The notes under the pieces are model-generated. The model had not been told where the DNA came from. It saw only the letters and a list, made by a program, of their open reading frames with translations, and searched no databases. Shown here piece after piece: positions 43,921 through 53,700 of a DNA stretch of 64,000 nt. Location: NCBI RefSeq assembly GCF_029395675.1, contig NZ_CP115184.1, positions 2,356,001 to 2,420,000 on the forward strand. The letters run 5' to 3'. Position numbers and translations under genes: made by a program. Source of the stretch: Janibacter cremeus (GTDB lineage: Bacteria > Actinomycetota > Actinomycetes > Actinomycetales > Dermatophilaceae). Within the stretch, counting starts at the first letter, position 1, and each line of letters begins with the position of its first letter.

Positions 43921-44846
43921 GCGGGCAGGTGGTCGTCGAGCCACCGGATGACGTCGGCCGTGACCTCGTCGCGGTTGGTCTCGTTGAGGATCTCGTGACG
44001 GGCCTCGGGGTAGAGCGTCACCGTCACGTCGCGCACCCCTGCCGCGACGAAGGCGTCGGCGACCTCGCGCACGCCCCGGCCACCCTTGCCACCCACCGGG
44101 TCGCGGTCGCCGGAGACGAAGTACACCGGCAGGTCGGCGGGCACGAGGTACGCCTTCTTCGGCAGGGCGTTGATCCCACCGAGCATGTCCGCGAAGAAAC
44201 CGGCCGTGAAGACCTCGCCGCAGTGGGGGTCGGCGATGTACTTCGCGACCTCGTCGACGTCGCGGGAGAGCCAGTCGAACTTCGTCGTCGTCGGACGGAA
44301 ACCGAGGTTGAACTGCCCGAAGGTCAGCGTGTCCATCAACCGGGAGGTCGCTCGCCGGCCCCGGACACGGGACTCGAGGGTCGCCACGGCCTGGCCGACC
44401 TTGCCGAGCAGCCCCTGGTCACCGCCGGTGCCGCTGAAGACCGCGCCGTCGAGGTCCTGCCCGTAGCGGGTGATGTGGTCGCGGCCGAGGAAGGAGCCCA
44501 TCGAGTGCCCGAACAGGAAGAACGGCAGCCCCGGGTGCTGCGCCCGCGCCGCCTCGCCGACGGCCTGGATGTCCTCGACCGCCGCGTCCCAGCCGTGGTC
44601 GTCGGCGTACACGCCGCGGTCCTCCGGCCGGCTCGCGGTCTCGCCGTGACCACGGTGGTCGTGGGTCCAGACCGCGTACCCGGCATCGGTGAGCGCCCGC
44701 GCGAACCGCTCGTAGCGGCCGGAGTGCTCGGCCATGCCGTGGGCCAGCTGCACCACCCCCTTCGCCTCACCCTCGGGCAGCCAGGTGCGGACGAAGAGGG
44801 GAGAACCATCGTGGGGGGAGGCGATGGTCGTGGTGTCGGCGCGCAT
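43917..44846 (-). CDS. alpha/beta hydrolase, monoacylglycerol lipase-like (lysophospholipase)
   Basis: The 309-residue serine hydrolase of the Hydrolase_4 family has LAHGMAEHSGRYERFARAL (oxyanion HG at 36-37), DHRGHGETA, the nucleophile elbow GHSMGS (Ser115), the acid in FVSGDRDPVGG and the His in PEARHEILNE. Relatives hydrolyse monoacylglycerols or lysophospholipids. No signal peptide is present, so it is cytosolic or membrane-associated. The ATG at 44846 is used as the extension upstream is not homologous. It is cotranscribed with the DUF998-like gene. Confidence 0.9.
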   Translation of the reverse strand: MRADTTTIASPHDGSPLFVRTWLPEGEAKGVVQLAHGMAEHSGRYERFARALTDAGYAVWTHDHRGHGETASRPEDRGVYADDHGWDAAVEDIQAVGEAARAQHPGLPFFLFGHSMGSFLGRDHITRYGQDLDGAVFSGTGGDQGLLGKVGQAVATLESRVRGRRATSRLMDTLTFGQFNLGFRPTTTKFDWLSRDVDEVAKYIADPHCGEVFTAGFFADMLGGINALPKKAYLVPADLPVYFVSGDRDPVGGKGGRGVREVADAFVAAGVRDVTVTLYPEARHEILNETNRDEVTADVIRWLDDHLPA

Positions 44847-44941
44847 GGCGACAGCGTAACGACGGCGGTCCCTCAGCAGACCCTCAGTTGACGGTGCAAT
44901 AATCCCCGCACTTCCCCCCCGCCCCCGAACCCGAGGGACCC

Positions 44942-45580
44942 ATGAGCAAGAAGTCGAAGCCGACGTCCGCCCGCGATGCCCGGCTGGCCCAGGCACGCCA
45001 GCAGCAGCAGGCCCAGGAGCGTCGTCGGACTCTCCTCCTCGTCGGCTCCACCGCCCTGGTCATCGTCGCGATCCTCGCCATGGTCGGCTATGCGATCGTC
45101 AGCGAGAGCGAGGAGCGCGAGGCCGCCGGCGACCTCGCGGCGGTCAAGGAGTACGACTACCAGGGCGGCAACCACGTCCAGGGTCAGATCGACTACAAGG
45201 AGTCGCCGCCCGTCGGCGGCGAGCACAATCCGGTCTGGCTCAACTGCGGTGTCTACGAGCAGCCGGTGCCGAGCCAGCACGCCGTCCACTCCCTCGAGCA
45301 CGGTGCCGTGTGGGTGACCTACGACCCGGACCTGCCCGAGGGCCAGGTCGAGACGCTCGAGGAGACCCTCCCCGACACCTACACGATCCTCTCCCCCTAC
45401 GAGGGCGAGATGCCCTCGAAGATCGTCGCGAGCGCCTGGGGCCACCAGCTGGGCCTCGACTCGGCCGACGACCCGCGGCTGAAGGGCTTCGTCACCGAGT
45501 ACCGCCAGGGCCCGCAGACCCCTGAGCCGGGTGCGGCCTGCACCGGTGGCGTGGACGCGTCCGGAGCCATGTCCCAGTGA
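44942..45580 (+). CDS. DUF3105 domain-containing protein
   Basis: The 212-residue protein has a basic Gln-rich cytoplasmic N-terminus (RLAQARQQQQAQERRR), one membrane anchor (LLLVGSTALVIVAILAMVGYAIV) and an extracytoplasmic DUF3105 domain: HVQGQIDYKESPPVGGEHNPVWLNCGVYEQPVP, HSLEHGAVWVTYDP and GHQLGLDSADDPRLKGFVTEYRQGPQTPEPGAACTGG. Two Cys and conserved His residues suggest metal binding, but function is not known. It overlaps the DUF305 gene by four bases, a common pairing in actinobacteria. Confidence 0.88.
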   Translation: MSKKSKPTSARDARLAQARQQQQAQERRRTLLLVGSTALVIVAILAMVGYAIVSESEEREAAGDLAAVKEYDYQGGNHVQGQIDYKESPPVGGEHNPVWLNCGVYEQPVPSQHAVHSLEHGAVWVTYDPDLPEGQVETLEETLPDTYTILSPYEGEMPSKIVASAWGHQLGLDSADDPRLKGFVTEYRQGPQTPEPGAACTGGVDASGAMSQ

Positions 45581-46209
45581 GCGCCAAGGCCATCATCGCC
45601 GTCCTCGTCGCGCTCGCCCTCGGGCTCGTCGGCGGGCTCGCCCTGGGCTCGGTCGGCGGCCAGGAGACACCCTCCGACGACAGCGTCGCCGCCGGCTTCG
45701 CCCGGGACATGAAGACCCACCACGACCAGGCCGTGCAGATGTCCTGGATCGTGCGCAGCCGCACCGACGACGAGCTCGTGCGATCGCTCGCCTATGACAT
45801 CGCGCGCACCCAGGAGAACCAGTCCGGCCAGATGGCCGGGTGGCTCGCGGCCTGGGGGCTGAGCCCGACCGGGCCCGGGGAGCCGATGGAGTGGATGCAG
45901 GGGCTCGAGCACGAGCACGAGGACGACCCGGCCGCCCGGCTGACCGACGAGGGCACGATGCCGGGCATGGCCTCGCCCGAGGAGCTGGAGGAGCTGCGCT
46001 CGCTCAGCGGCAAGAAGGCCGAGGTCCTCTTCCTGCAGCTGATGATCCGCCACCACGAGGCGGGCGTGCCCATGGCGCAGGCCGCCCTCGACCACTCGCA
46101 GAACGAGCCCGTCGAGACCCTCGCCCGATCGATCATCGCCTCGCAGACCAGCGAGGTGGAGACGATGACCGAGATGCTGCAGGAGCGCGGCGCGAAGCCG
46201 CTCGACTGA
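45577..46209 (+). CDS. DUF305 domain-containing protein
   Basis: The 210-residue protein has an N-terminal signal or anchor (AIIAVLVALALGLVGGLALG) and a helical ferritin-like DUF305 domain. Two His-rich signatures are seen: FARDMKTHHDQAVQMSWIV and FLQLMIRHHEAGVPMAQAAL, plus Met and Glu-His residues between. Cyanobacterial CopM, a copper-binding DUF305 protein, suggests extracytoplasmic metal binding. GTG start overlapping the DUF3105 stop. Confidence 0.88.
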   Translation: MSAKAIIAVLVALALGLVGGLALGSVGGQETPSDDSVAAGFARDMKTHHDQAVQMSWIVRSRTDDELVRSLAYDIARTQENQSGQMAGWLAAWGLSPTGPGEPMEWMQGLEHEHEDDPAARLTDEGTMPGMASPEELEELRSLSGKKAEVLFLQLMIRHHEAGVPMAQAALDHSQNEPVETLARSIIASQTSEVETMTEMLQERGAKPLD

Positions 46210-46213
46210 CCCC

Positions 46214-47185
46214 ATGGACTTCGGGATCGAGACGATCAGGGACGCGGCCCGGCGGATCGAGGGGCAGGTGCGCGTCACGCCCCTCCTCTCCTCCCCGGTG
46301 CTCGACGAGCTCACCGGCGCCAGGGTCCTTGTGAAGGCGGAGTCGCTCCAGCTGACCGGGTCGTTCAAGATCCGGGGAGCGCTGAACACGCTGCGCTCAC
46401 TCACCGACGCCGAGCGGTCCGCGGGCGTGCTCGCCTTCTCCACCGGCAACCACGGCCAGGCGGTGGCGGCGTCAGCACGGATGACCGGCGCCCGCGCGAC
46501 GGTCGTCATGCCGCAGGACGCCCCGCGGGTCAAGGTCGAGGGGGTGCGCTGGTGGGGCGGCGAGGTCGTCTTCTACGACCCGGCCACGCAGGACCGCGAG
46601 GAGGTCGGTCGCGGCCTGGTCGAGGAGCGCGGCCTGACCCTCGTGCACCCCTATGACGACGTGCGCGTCATGTCCGGCCAGGGGACCGTCGGCCTGGAGA
46701 TCGTCGACCAGCTGCGCGAAGGGGGTCACTCCCCCGACGCGGTCGTCGTCCCGTGCAGCGGTGGCGGGCTCTCGTCGGGGGTCTTCGAGGCGGTGCGCGA
46801 TGCGCACCCGGGGGCGACCCCCTTCGTCGTGGAGCGGGATGGCTACCCCAAGATGGCGCGCTCGCTCGCCTCCGGCCGGGTGGAGAAGGTGCCGGCGGTG
46901 CCCGTCTTCCTCGACGCGATCGGCTCCCCGACCGTCGGGCGGCACACGCTCGCCGCGCTCTCCCGGCACCCGGTCGACCCGCTGACGGTCACCGACGACG
47001 AGGCCGGGGTGGCGATGCGCGAGGCCTTCCGCACGCTCAAGCTGGTCGTGGAGCCGGGTGGGTCCGCGGCGCTGGCGGCGGTGCTCGCCCACCGGGAGCG
47101 TTTCGCGGGGCGGACCGTCGTGCTCGTCGCCTCGGGTGGCAATGTCGACGCGTCGGTCTACGCCGAGGTCCTCGGCGAGGGCTGA
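46214..47185 (+). CDS. threonine/serine dehydratase
   Basis: This PLP fold-type II enzyme of 323 residues deaminates threonine or serine, or is a serine racemase-like protein. The PLP lysine is Lys52 in LTGSFKIRGALNTL; FSTGNHGQAVAASARM binds substrate and CSGGGLSSGV binds phosphate. It lacks the C-terminal ACT regulatory domain of biosynthetic IlvA, so it is a catabolic, short form. It starts five bases after the DUF305 stop; whether this reflects a functional link is doubtful. Confidence 0.9.
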   Translation: MDFGIETIRDAARRIEGQVRVTPLLSSPVLDELTGARVLVKAESLQLTGSFKIRGALNTLRSLTDAERSAGVLAFSTGNHGQAVAASARMTGARATVVMPQDAPRVKVEGVRWWGGEVVFYDPATQDREEVGRGLVEERGLTLVHPYDDVRVMSGQGTVGLEIVDQLREGGHSPDAVVVPCSGGGLSSGVFEAVRDAHPGATPFVVERDGYPKMARSLASGRVEKVPAVPVFLDAIGSPTVGRHTLAALSRHPVDPLTVTDDEAGVAMREAFRTLKLVVEPGGSAALAAVLAHRERFAGRTVVLVASGGNVDASVYAEVLGEG

Positions 47186-47231
47186 CCGCACGCCCCGTTC
47201 GCCTGTCACCACCGCCCGATACGGTCGCACC

Positions 47232-50200
47232 GTGGCACTTCACCTCCACCGCGCGCAGCGCACCGACCTCCTCGCCGAGGGCCTCGGCGAGCTGCTGTCG
47301 AGCCCGCTGCCCGACCCCTTCGCCCAGGAGGTCGTCGTCGTGCCCGAGCAGGGCATCGAGCGGTGGCTGGCGCAGCGTCTCTCCCACCGCCTCGGCGCGG
47401 GCGACGGGGGCGGTGACGGTGTCTGCGCGGGTGTCCGCTTCCTGCGGCCGCGCTCCCTCGTCACGATGCTCACCGACCGCGACGAGGACGACCCGTGGCT
47501 GCCGCAGCACCTCGTGTGGCCCCTCCTCGAGGTCATCGATGCCGCGATCGGCGAGCCGTGGTGCGCCGCGCTCAGCCGACACCTCGGCCACGGGGCGGTC
47601 GACGAGGACGTCTTCGAGGTGCGGGTGGGTCGGCGCTACTCCGTCGCACTGCGCTTGGCGCGCCTCTTCCACCGGTACGGCCAGAGCCGCCCGACGATGC
47701 TCACCGACTGGGGAGAGGGGCGCGACACGGCTGGTGTCGCCGGCCCCCTCGACGAAGACCTGACCTGGCAGCCCGAGCTGTGGCGGCGCCTCGTGGAGCG
47801 CGTCGACGCACCCCCACCGGACGTGCGGCACCGCGAGACGGTGGCGGCGCTGCGTGGACTCGGGAGCCCTTCCGGGCTCGGGGCCGGGGGGCCCTCGCAC
47901 CTCGGCGAGCGTGCCGGACACGGCATCAGCGGGCCAGTGCTGGACCTGCCCGAGCGACTGTCCCTCTTCGGCCACACCCGTCTGGCGGTCACCGAGGTCG
48001 AGCTGCTCGAGGCCCTCGGGCTCTCCCGGGACGTGCACCTGTGGCTGCCCCAGCCCTCGCCGGCGCTGTGGGACCGGCTCACCGACTCCGGGGCGAGCGG
48101 GATCGTGCCGCGGTCCCGGGACGCGACGAGCGACCTCGTCCACCACCCGTTGCTCGCCTCGCTCGGGCGCGACTCCCGCGAGCTCGTGCGGGTGCTGGGG
48201 TCCTCGTTCGACGTCACCGGGCTTCGAGGCTCCTCGCTGGAGCTCGTCGCACCTCAGCCGCCGGTGGTTGGGGTGGGAGGCCGTCAGCGGCCGACCCTCG
48301 AAACCACCCCGCCGACGAGTGTCCTCGGCTGGCTGCAGTCGGACCTGCGCGAGGACCACGTGCCGGATGCCGCGGAGCAGGCAGCTCGGTCCGTCCCGGA
48401 CGCAGACCGCTCGATCCAGGTCCACGCGTGCCACGGGCCAGCCCGTCAGGTCGAGGTGCTGCGCGAGGTGCTCGTCGGCCTCCTCGAGGACGACCCGACC
48501 CTCGAGCCCCGCGACGTGCTGATCATGTGCCCGGACGTCGAGACCTACGCACCGCTCATCGGCGCGGCCTTCGGCCTCGGCGACCACGGCACCGACGCCG
48601 AGGGCGTCGACACCCACCCCGCGCACCGCCTGCGGGTGCGTCTGGCCGACCGCTCGCAGCGGGTGACCAACCCGCTCCTCGACGTCGCCGACCGGGTCGT
48701 CGCCCTCGCCGGCGGGCGCCTCACCGCGAGCGAGGTGCTCGACCTCGCCGCGACCGAGCCGGTGCGCCGTCGCTTCGCCATCGGTGACGAGGACCTCGAG
48801 ACCCTCACCACGTGGGTCGGCGACTCCGGCATCCGGTGGGGCTACGACCAGGAGCACCGCGCCCCCTTCCGCATGGAGGTGGAGCACCAGGGGACGTGGC
48901 GGTTCGGCCTCGACCGGCTCCTGCTCGGCGTCGCCGTCTCCGCCGACGGCCCCCTGCAGGTCGGTGACGTCATGCCGCTCGACGACGTCGGCAGCGGCTC
49001 CGTCGACCTCGTCGGCCGCGTCACCGAGATGCTCGAGCGGATCGGCTCCGGCCTCGACACCCTCGAGGGTGCCCGCACGGCGGGTGAGTGGATGAGCGCG
49101 CTGACCGAGACCGTGCTGTCCCTGACCGACGTGCCGCTGCGCGATCGCTGGCAGATCGGGGACCTCCAGCGCACCCTGGCACGCGCCGCCCGGCACGCCG
49201 ACGACGGCAGCGGGGCGACGCTGCGCCTGGCGGACGTGCGTGTCCTGCTCGCCGACCAGCTGGCCGGTCGGCCGAGCCGGGCGAGCTTCCGCACCGGCGG
49301 GCTGACGGTCTGCACGATGACCCCGATGCGCTCGGTGCCCCACCGTGTCGTCTGCCTGCTGGGGATGGACGATGACTCCTTCCCGCGCCAGCAGTCCGTC
49401 GACGGTGACGACGTCCTCGCCCGGGTGCCGCTGACCGGCGAGCGCGACGCCCGCAGCGAGGACCGCCAGCTGCTGCTCGACGCCGTCCTCGCGGCCCGCG
49501 AGCGCCTGGTCATCGCCTACACCGGCGCCGACGCGCACAGTGGCCAGCCCTGCCCGCCGGCCGTGCCGCTCGGGGAGCTCATCGATGCCGCCCGGGAGAC
49601 GACGAGCGCGCCGCTCGAGGTGGTCGAGCACCCGCTGCAACCCTTCGACGCGCGCAACCTCGAGCCGGGGGCCCTCGGCGGCGCTCCATCGGCGGGCTCG
49701 ACGGGCTCTCCCGAGCCCTTCACCTTCGACCGCTCGGCGCTCGGCGCGGCCCGCGCCAGCCACGGTGAGCGCATCCCGCCGGGCCGTCTCCTCACCGCTC
49801 CGCTGCCGGCCACGGCCGTGGAGGACATCGCCCTCGCCGACCTCATCCGCTTCTTCGAGAACCCCGCCCGCGGCTTCCTGCGGGGTCGCCTGCAGGTCGG
49901 GGTGTCGCACGAGGCCGAGGAGGTCAGTGATCGACTGCCGATCGACCTCGACGGCCTGCAGAAGTGGGCCATCGGCGAGCGCACCCTGCGTGCCCGACTC
50001 GCCGGCGAGGACGCACACGACATCTACCGGGCCGAGCTGCTGCGCGGTGAGCTCCCGCCCGCCGGGCTCGGGGAGATCGCCCTCGAGGAGATCGGCCGCC
50101 AGGTCGAGCAGCTGATGGCCCAGGTGGCGCAGGGCCCGGCGGATCCCGTCCGGACGGTCGACGTCGAGGTGCCCCTCCCCGGGGGGCGTCGCCTCACCGG

Positions 50201-50753
50201 CGCCGTCGACGGCGTCCACGGGCTGCACCACGTCGACGTCACCTACTCGCGGCTCGGGCCCAAGCAGGAGATCGGCTCGTGGATCCGGCTGCTCGCCCTG
50301 ACCGCGGCCGGGCAGGAGGACGAGCCGTGGATGGCCTCTGCCCTGGGCAAGGGCTCGAAGGGGTCGGTCGCCCGCACCACCCGCGGGCCCCTGACGCTCG
50401 CCGCGGCCCGCTCGCACCTGGCCGCCCTCGTCGACCTCTACGCCCTCGGCCTGACCACCGCGCTGCCGCTGCCGGTGAAGACCGCGCGCGCCTGGGCCGA
50501 GGTCATCGGCCGCAACCCCGCGCTGGGGCAGGCGGCGACCAAGCGCGCCGAGGACGAGTGGCTGCCGACGACCATGCGCAACGGCGGGGTGATCCCCGGC
50601 GAGCAGGACGACGCGTGGTGGCAGCTCGTCCACGGGAGCAAGGCCCCCTTCGCCGTCCTGCTCGAGCCCGTCGCCGGGCCCGGCACCGACCTGGCCACCC
50701 TCGCCCCGAAGATCTGGGGCCCGGCCGACGACAACATCGCGGGGACCGCATGA
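47232..50753 (+). CDS. recC: exodeoxyribonuclease V subunit gamma
   Basis: RecC subunit of the RecBCD helicase-nuclease, 1173 residues (E. coli 1122). N-terminal VVVPEQGIERWLAQRLSHRLG, the conserved MTPMRSVPHRVVCLLGMDDDSFPR in the middle (about 695-718) and the C-terminal inactive nuclease-like domain (IDLDGLQKWAIGERTL; LTGAVDGVHGLHHVDVTYSRLG). RecC splits the DNA strands and in E. coli recognises Chi. The GTG at 47232 was chosen; the upstream frame overlaps the dehydratase gene. It overlaps recB by four bases. Confidence 0.93.
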   Translation: MALHLHRAQRTDLLAEGLGELLSSPLPDPFAQEVVVVPEQGIERWLAQRLSHRLGAGDGGGDGVCAGVRFLRPRSLVTMLTDRDEDDPWLPQHLVWPLLEVIDAAIGEPWCAALSRHLGHGAVDEDVFEVRVGRRYSVALRLARLFHRYGQSRPTMLTDWGEGRDTAGVAGPLDEDLTWQPELWRRLVERVDAPPPDVRHRETVAALRGLGSPSGLGAGGPSHLGERAGHGISGPVLDLPERLSLFGHTRLAVTEVELLEALGLSRDVHLWLPQPSPALWDRLTDSGASGIVPRSRDATSDLVHHPLLASLGRDSRELVRVLGSSFDVTGLRGSSLELVAPQPPVVGVGGRQRPTLETTPPTSVLGWLQSDLREDHVPDAAEQAARSVPDADRSIQVHACHGPARQVEVLREVLVGLLEDDPTLEPRDVLIMCPDVETYAPLIGAAFGLGDHGTDAEGVDTHPAHRLRVRLADRSQRVTNPLLDVADRVVALAGGRLTASEVLDLAATEPVRRRFAIGDEDLETLTTWVGDSGIRWGYDQEHRAPFRMEVEHQGTWRFGLDRLLLGVAVSADGPLQVGDVMPLDDVGSGSVDLVGRVTEMLERIGSGLDTLEGARTAGEWMSALTETVLSLTDVPLRDRWQIGDLQRTLARAARHADDGSGATLRLADVRVLLADQLAGRPSRASFRTGGLTVCTMTPMRSVPHRVVCLLGMDDDSFPRQQSVDGDDVLARVPLTGERDARSEDRQLLLDAVLAARERLVIAYTGADAHSGQPCPPAVPLGELIDAARETTSAPLEVVEHPLQPFDARNLEPGALGGAPSAGSTGSPEPFTFDRSALGAARASHGERIPPGRLLTAPLPATAVEDIALADLIRFFENPARGFLRGRLQVGVSHEAEEVSDRLPIDLDGLQKWAIGERTLRARLAGEDAHDIYRAELLRGELPPAGLGEIALEEIGRQVEQLMAQVAQGPADPVRTVDVEVPLPGGRRLTGAVDGVHGLHHVDVTYSRLGPKQEIGSWIRLLALTAAGQEDEPWMASALGKGSKGSVARTTRGPLTLAAARSHLAALVDLYALGLTTALPLPVKTARAWAEVIGRNPALGQAATKRAEDEWLPTTMRNGGVIPGEQDDAWWQLVHGSKAPFAVLLEPVAGPGTDLATLAPKIWGPADDNIAGTA

Positions 50754-53700
50754 GCGCACTGACCCCCTTCGACATCGCCGCGGACCTGCCCACCGGCACG
50801 GTCCTGCTCGAGGCGAGCGCCGGGACCGGCAAGACGTGGACCATCGGTGCCCTCGTGGCCCGCTACGTCGCCGAGGGCACGCCGCTGGAGGACATGCTCG
50901 TCATCACCTTCGGGCGGGCCGCCTCCCGCGAGATGCGCGAGCGCGTGCGCGAGCACCTGCGGCACGTCCACCAGCACGTCGCCGACCCCGACCTCCCCAG
51001 CGCCGACCCGGTCGTGGCCCTGCTGCGGGAGGGCACCCCCGACGAGGTGGCCCTCGTGGAGCGCCGGCTGCGGGTCGCGCTGACCCACTTCGACGCGGCG
51101 ACGATCGCCACCACCCACCAGTTCTGCCAGCTCGTGCTGCGCGGGCTCGGCGTGGCCGGCGACTCCGACCCGCACTCGCGACTCGTGGAGGACCTGTCCG
51201 ACCTGCGCGACGAGGTCGTCGACGACCTGTACGTGCGCGGCTTCGCCGGAGGGGGCGAGCCGGCCTTCAGCCGGGCCCGCGCCGGCGAGATCGCCCGCGC
51301 GGTCACCGAGAACCCCCACGCCGTCCTCGACCCGAGCGCCCTCGACGGTGGGACGGCGGACGCCCGGATGCTGCGCTTCGCCCACCTCGTGCGCGAGGAG
51401 CTCGACCGGCGCAAGCGCCGCCTCGGGGTCCTCGGCTACGACGACCTGCTCTCCCACCTGGCCGACGCCCTCGAGGACGAGGACTCCCCCGCCCGCGAGC
51501 GGATGCGCCGCCGGTGGAAGGTTGTGCTCGTCGACGAGTTCCAGGACACCGACCCGGTGCAGTGGCAGGTCCTCGACCGGGCCTTCTCCGGGCACAGCAC
51601 GCTCGTGCTCATCGGTGACCCCAAGCAGGCGATCTACGGCTTCCGCGGAGGTGACGTCGACACCTACCTCACGGCCTCCGCCGGCGCCGCCACCAAGCAC
51701 ACCCTCGGGGTGAACCACCGCTCCGACGCACCCCTCGTGCGCAGCCTCGGCGTCCTGCTGGGCGGGGCGGAGCTCGGTGACCCCGGCATCGTCGTGCACC
51801 CGGTCAGCGCGGCGAAGGAGGGCTCCCGCCTGGGCACCGCCGACGGCACCGCACCCGAGGGGATGCTCTCCCCGGTGCGGCTGCGCACCATCACCACGGA
51901 GCGCGCCCTGCCCGCCGGCGCGCGGTCGGTGGCGATCGGCGCCGTGCGCCCACTCGTCGCCGCGGACTGCGCCGCGGAGATCACCCGGCTGCTCGCCGGG
52001 GGCACGACCTTCGACGGGCGCGCGCTGCGCGCCGGCGACGTGGCCGTCCTGGCCCACACCCGCAACCAGCTCGACCAGGTGCGCCGGGCCCTGACCGAGG
52101 TCGGGCTGCGCTCGGTCATCGTCTCCAGCGACAGCATCTTCTCCTCTCCCGCAGCAGCCGCCTGGCTGACCCTGCTCGAGGCGATGGAGCTGTCCCACCG
52201 CCCCGAGCGCGTCCGCGCGGCGGCGCTGACCCCCTTCGTCGGGAAGGACGCCGCCACGCTCGACGCCGGCGGCGACGACCTCACGGACGAGGTCGCCCAC
52301 CGGATGCGCACGTGGGCCGGTCTGCTCGCCCGTCGCGGGGTCGCCGCCGTCCTGGCCGCGGCCAGCGCCGACGGGCTCGACGCGCGGGTCCTGGCACGGA
52401 CCGACGGTGAGCGGCTGCTGACCGACCTGCGCCACGTCGGCGAGACGCTCCACCAGCGAGTGGTCACCGAGGGCGATGGCCTGGCGTCGCTGACGGCCTG
52501 GCTGCGCGAGCGGATCGGCGCCGCCCGCAAGGAGGAGCGCGCCCGCCGCCTCGACAGCGACGCCGACGCCGTGCACCTGGCGACGATCCACTCGAGCAAG
52601 GGCCTGCAGTACCCCGTCGTCATGCTGCCCTTCGTCGCCGACCGGTGGCTGCCCACGCCGGACACGCTCCACTTCCACCGCGAGGACCGCACCCGGTGCC
52701 TCGACATCGGCATCCGCTCCGACGATGGGCGCGCCGACCGCCTCCAGCGCGCCACCGCGGAGGCCAGCGGTGAGTCGCTGCGCCTGCTCTACGTCGCGAT
52801 GACCCGGGCGCAGAGCCAGGTCGTGCTCTGGTGGTTCCCGTCCGCGCAGAACACCTCGCCGTCCCCGCTGCACCGGCTGCTCCTGGGACGCGCCCACGGT
52901 CAGGGTCCGGTGCCCGCCAACCACCCCGTCCCCGGCGACGGCACCCTGAGGGGACAGCTGGAGGAGTGGGAGCGCCGCGGGGCCCTGCGTGTGGAGCTCG
53001 TCGACGAGCCCACCGCCGTGCCGGTCGCGGCGCCCGCCCCGGTGAGGGACCTGTCCGTGCGGTCCTTCACCCGCAGCATCGACACGCAGTGGCGCCGCAC
53101 CTCCTACACGGCGCTCACCCGCGCGATGGACGAGGCGCCCCGGTCGGCCGAGGAGCTCGTCGTCAGCGAGCCGGAGGCCACCGACCGCCAGGACGACGAA
53201 GGGAGCACCCCGCTCGCTCCCGTCCGGGGGGCCACGTTCGCCCCCTTCGTGGGGGGCGAGTCCCACCCGGCCCCCGTGGGCGGGGACGAGGAGGTGGCTG
53301 TCCCCACCGACGGGGAGGACGGGGGTCACCTCCCGTCGCCGATGGCCGAGCTGCCGGTCGGCGCCGGGTTCGGCTCGCTCGTGCACGCCGTGCTGGAGGA
53401 GGCCGACGTCTCGGCCCCCGACCTGCTCGCGGAGCTGCGGACGCACATCGAGGAGCAGGTCGTCCGCTGGCCCGTCCCCGACCTGGACCGGGACGCCCTC
53501 GCCGAGGCGCTCGTCGACGTCATCGACACCCCGCTCGGTCCGCTGGCGCCGGGGACGACGCTGCGCGACATCGGCAGCCACGACCGGCTGTGCGAGATGG
53601 ACTTCGAGCTGCCGCTCGGGGGTGGGGACGCCGCATCCGATGCCTCCGACCAGGCCCTGCTCGGCGACCTCGCCACGCTCATGCGCGCGCACCTGCCCGA

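Noticed and set aside
47037..50759. A 1240-residue open frame on the minus strand opposite recC
   Set aside because: Composition is typical of a high-GC antisense shadow (Val/Gly/Arg/Leu with no domain), and the plus strand has clear RecC motifs.
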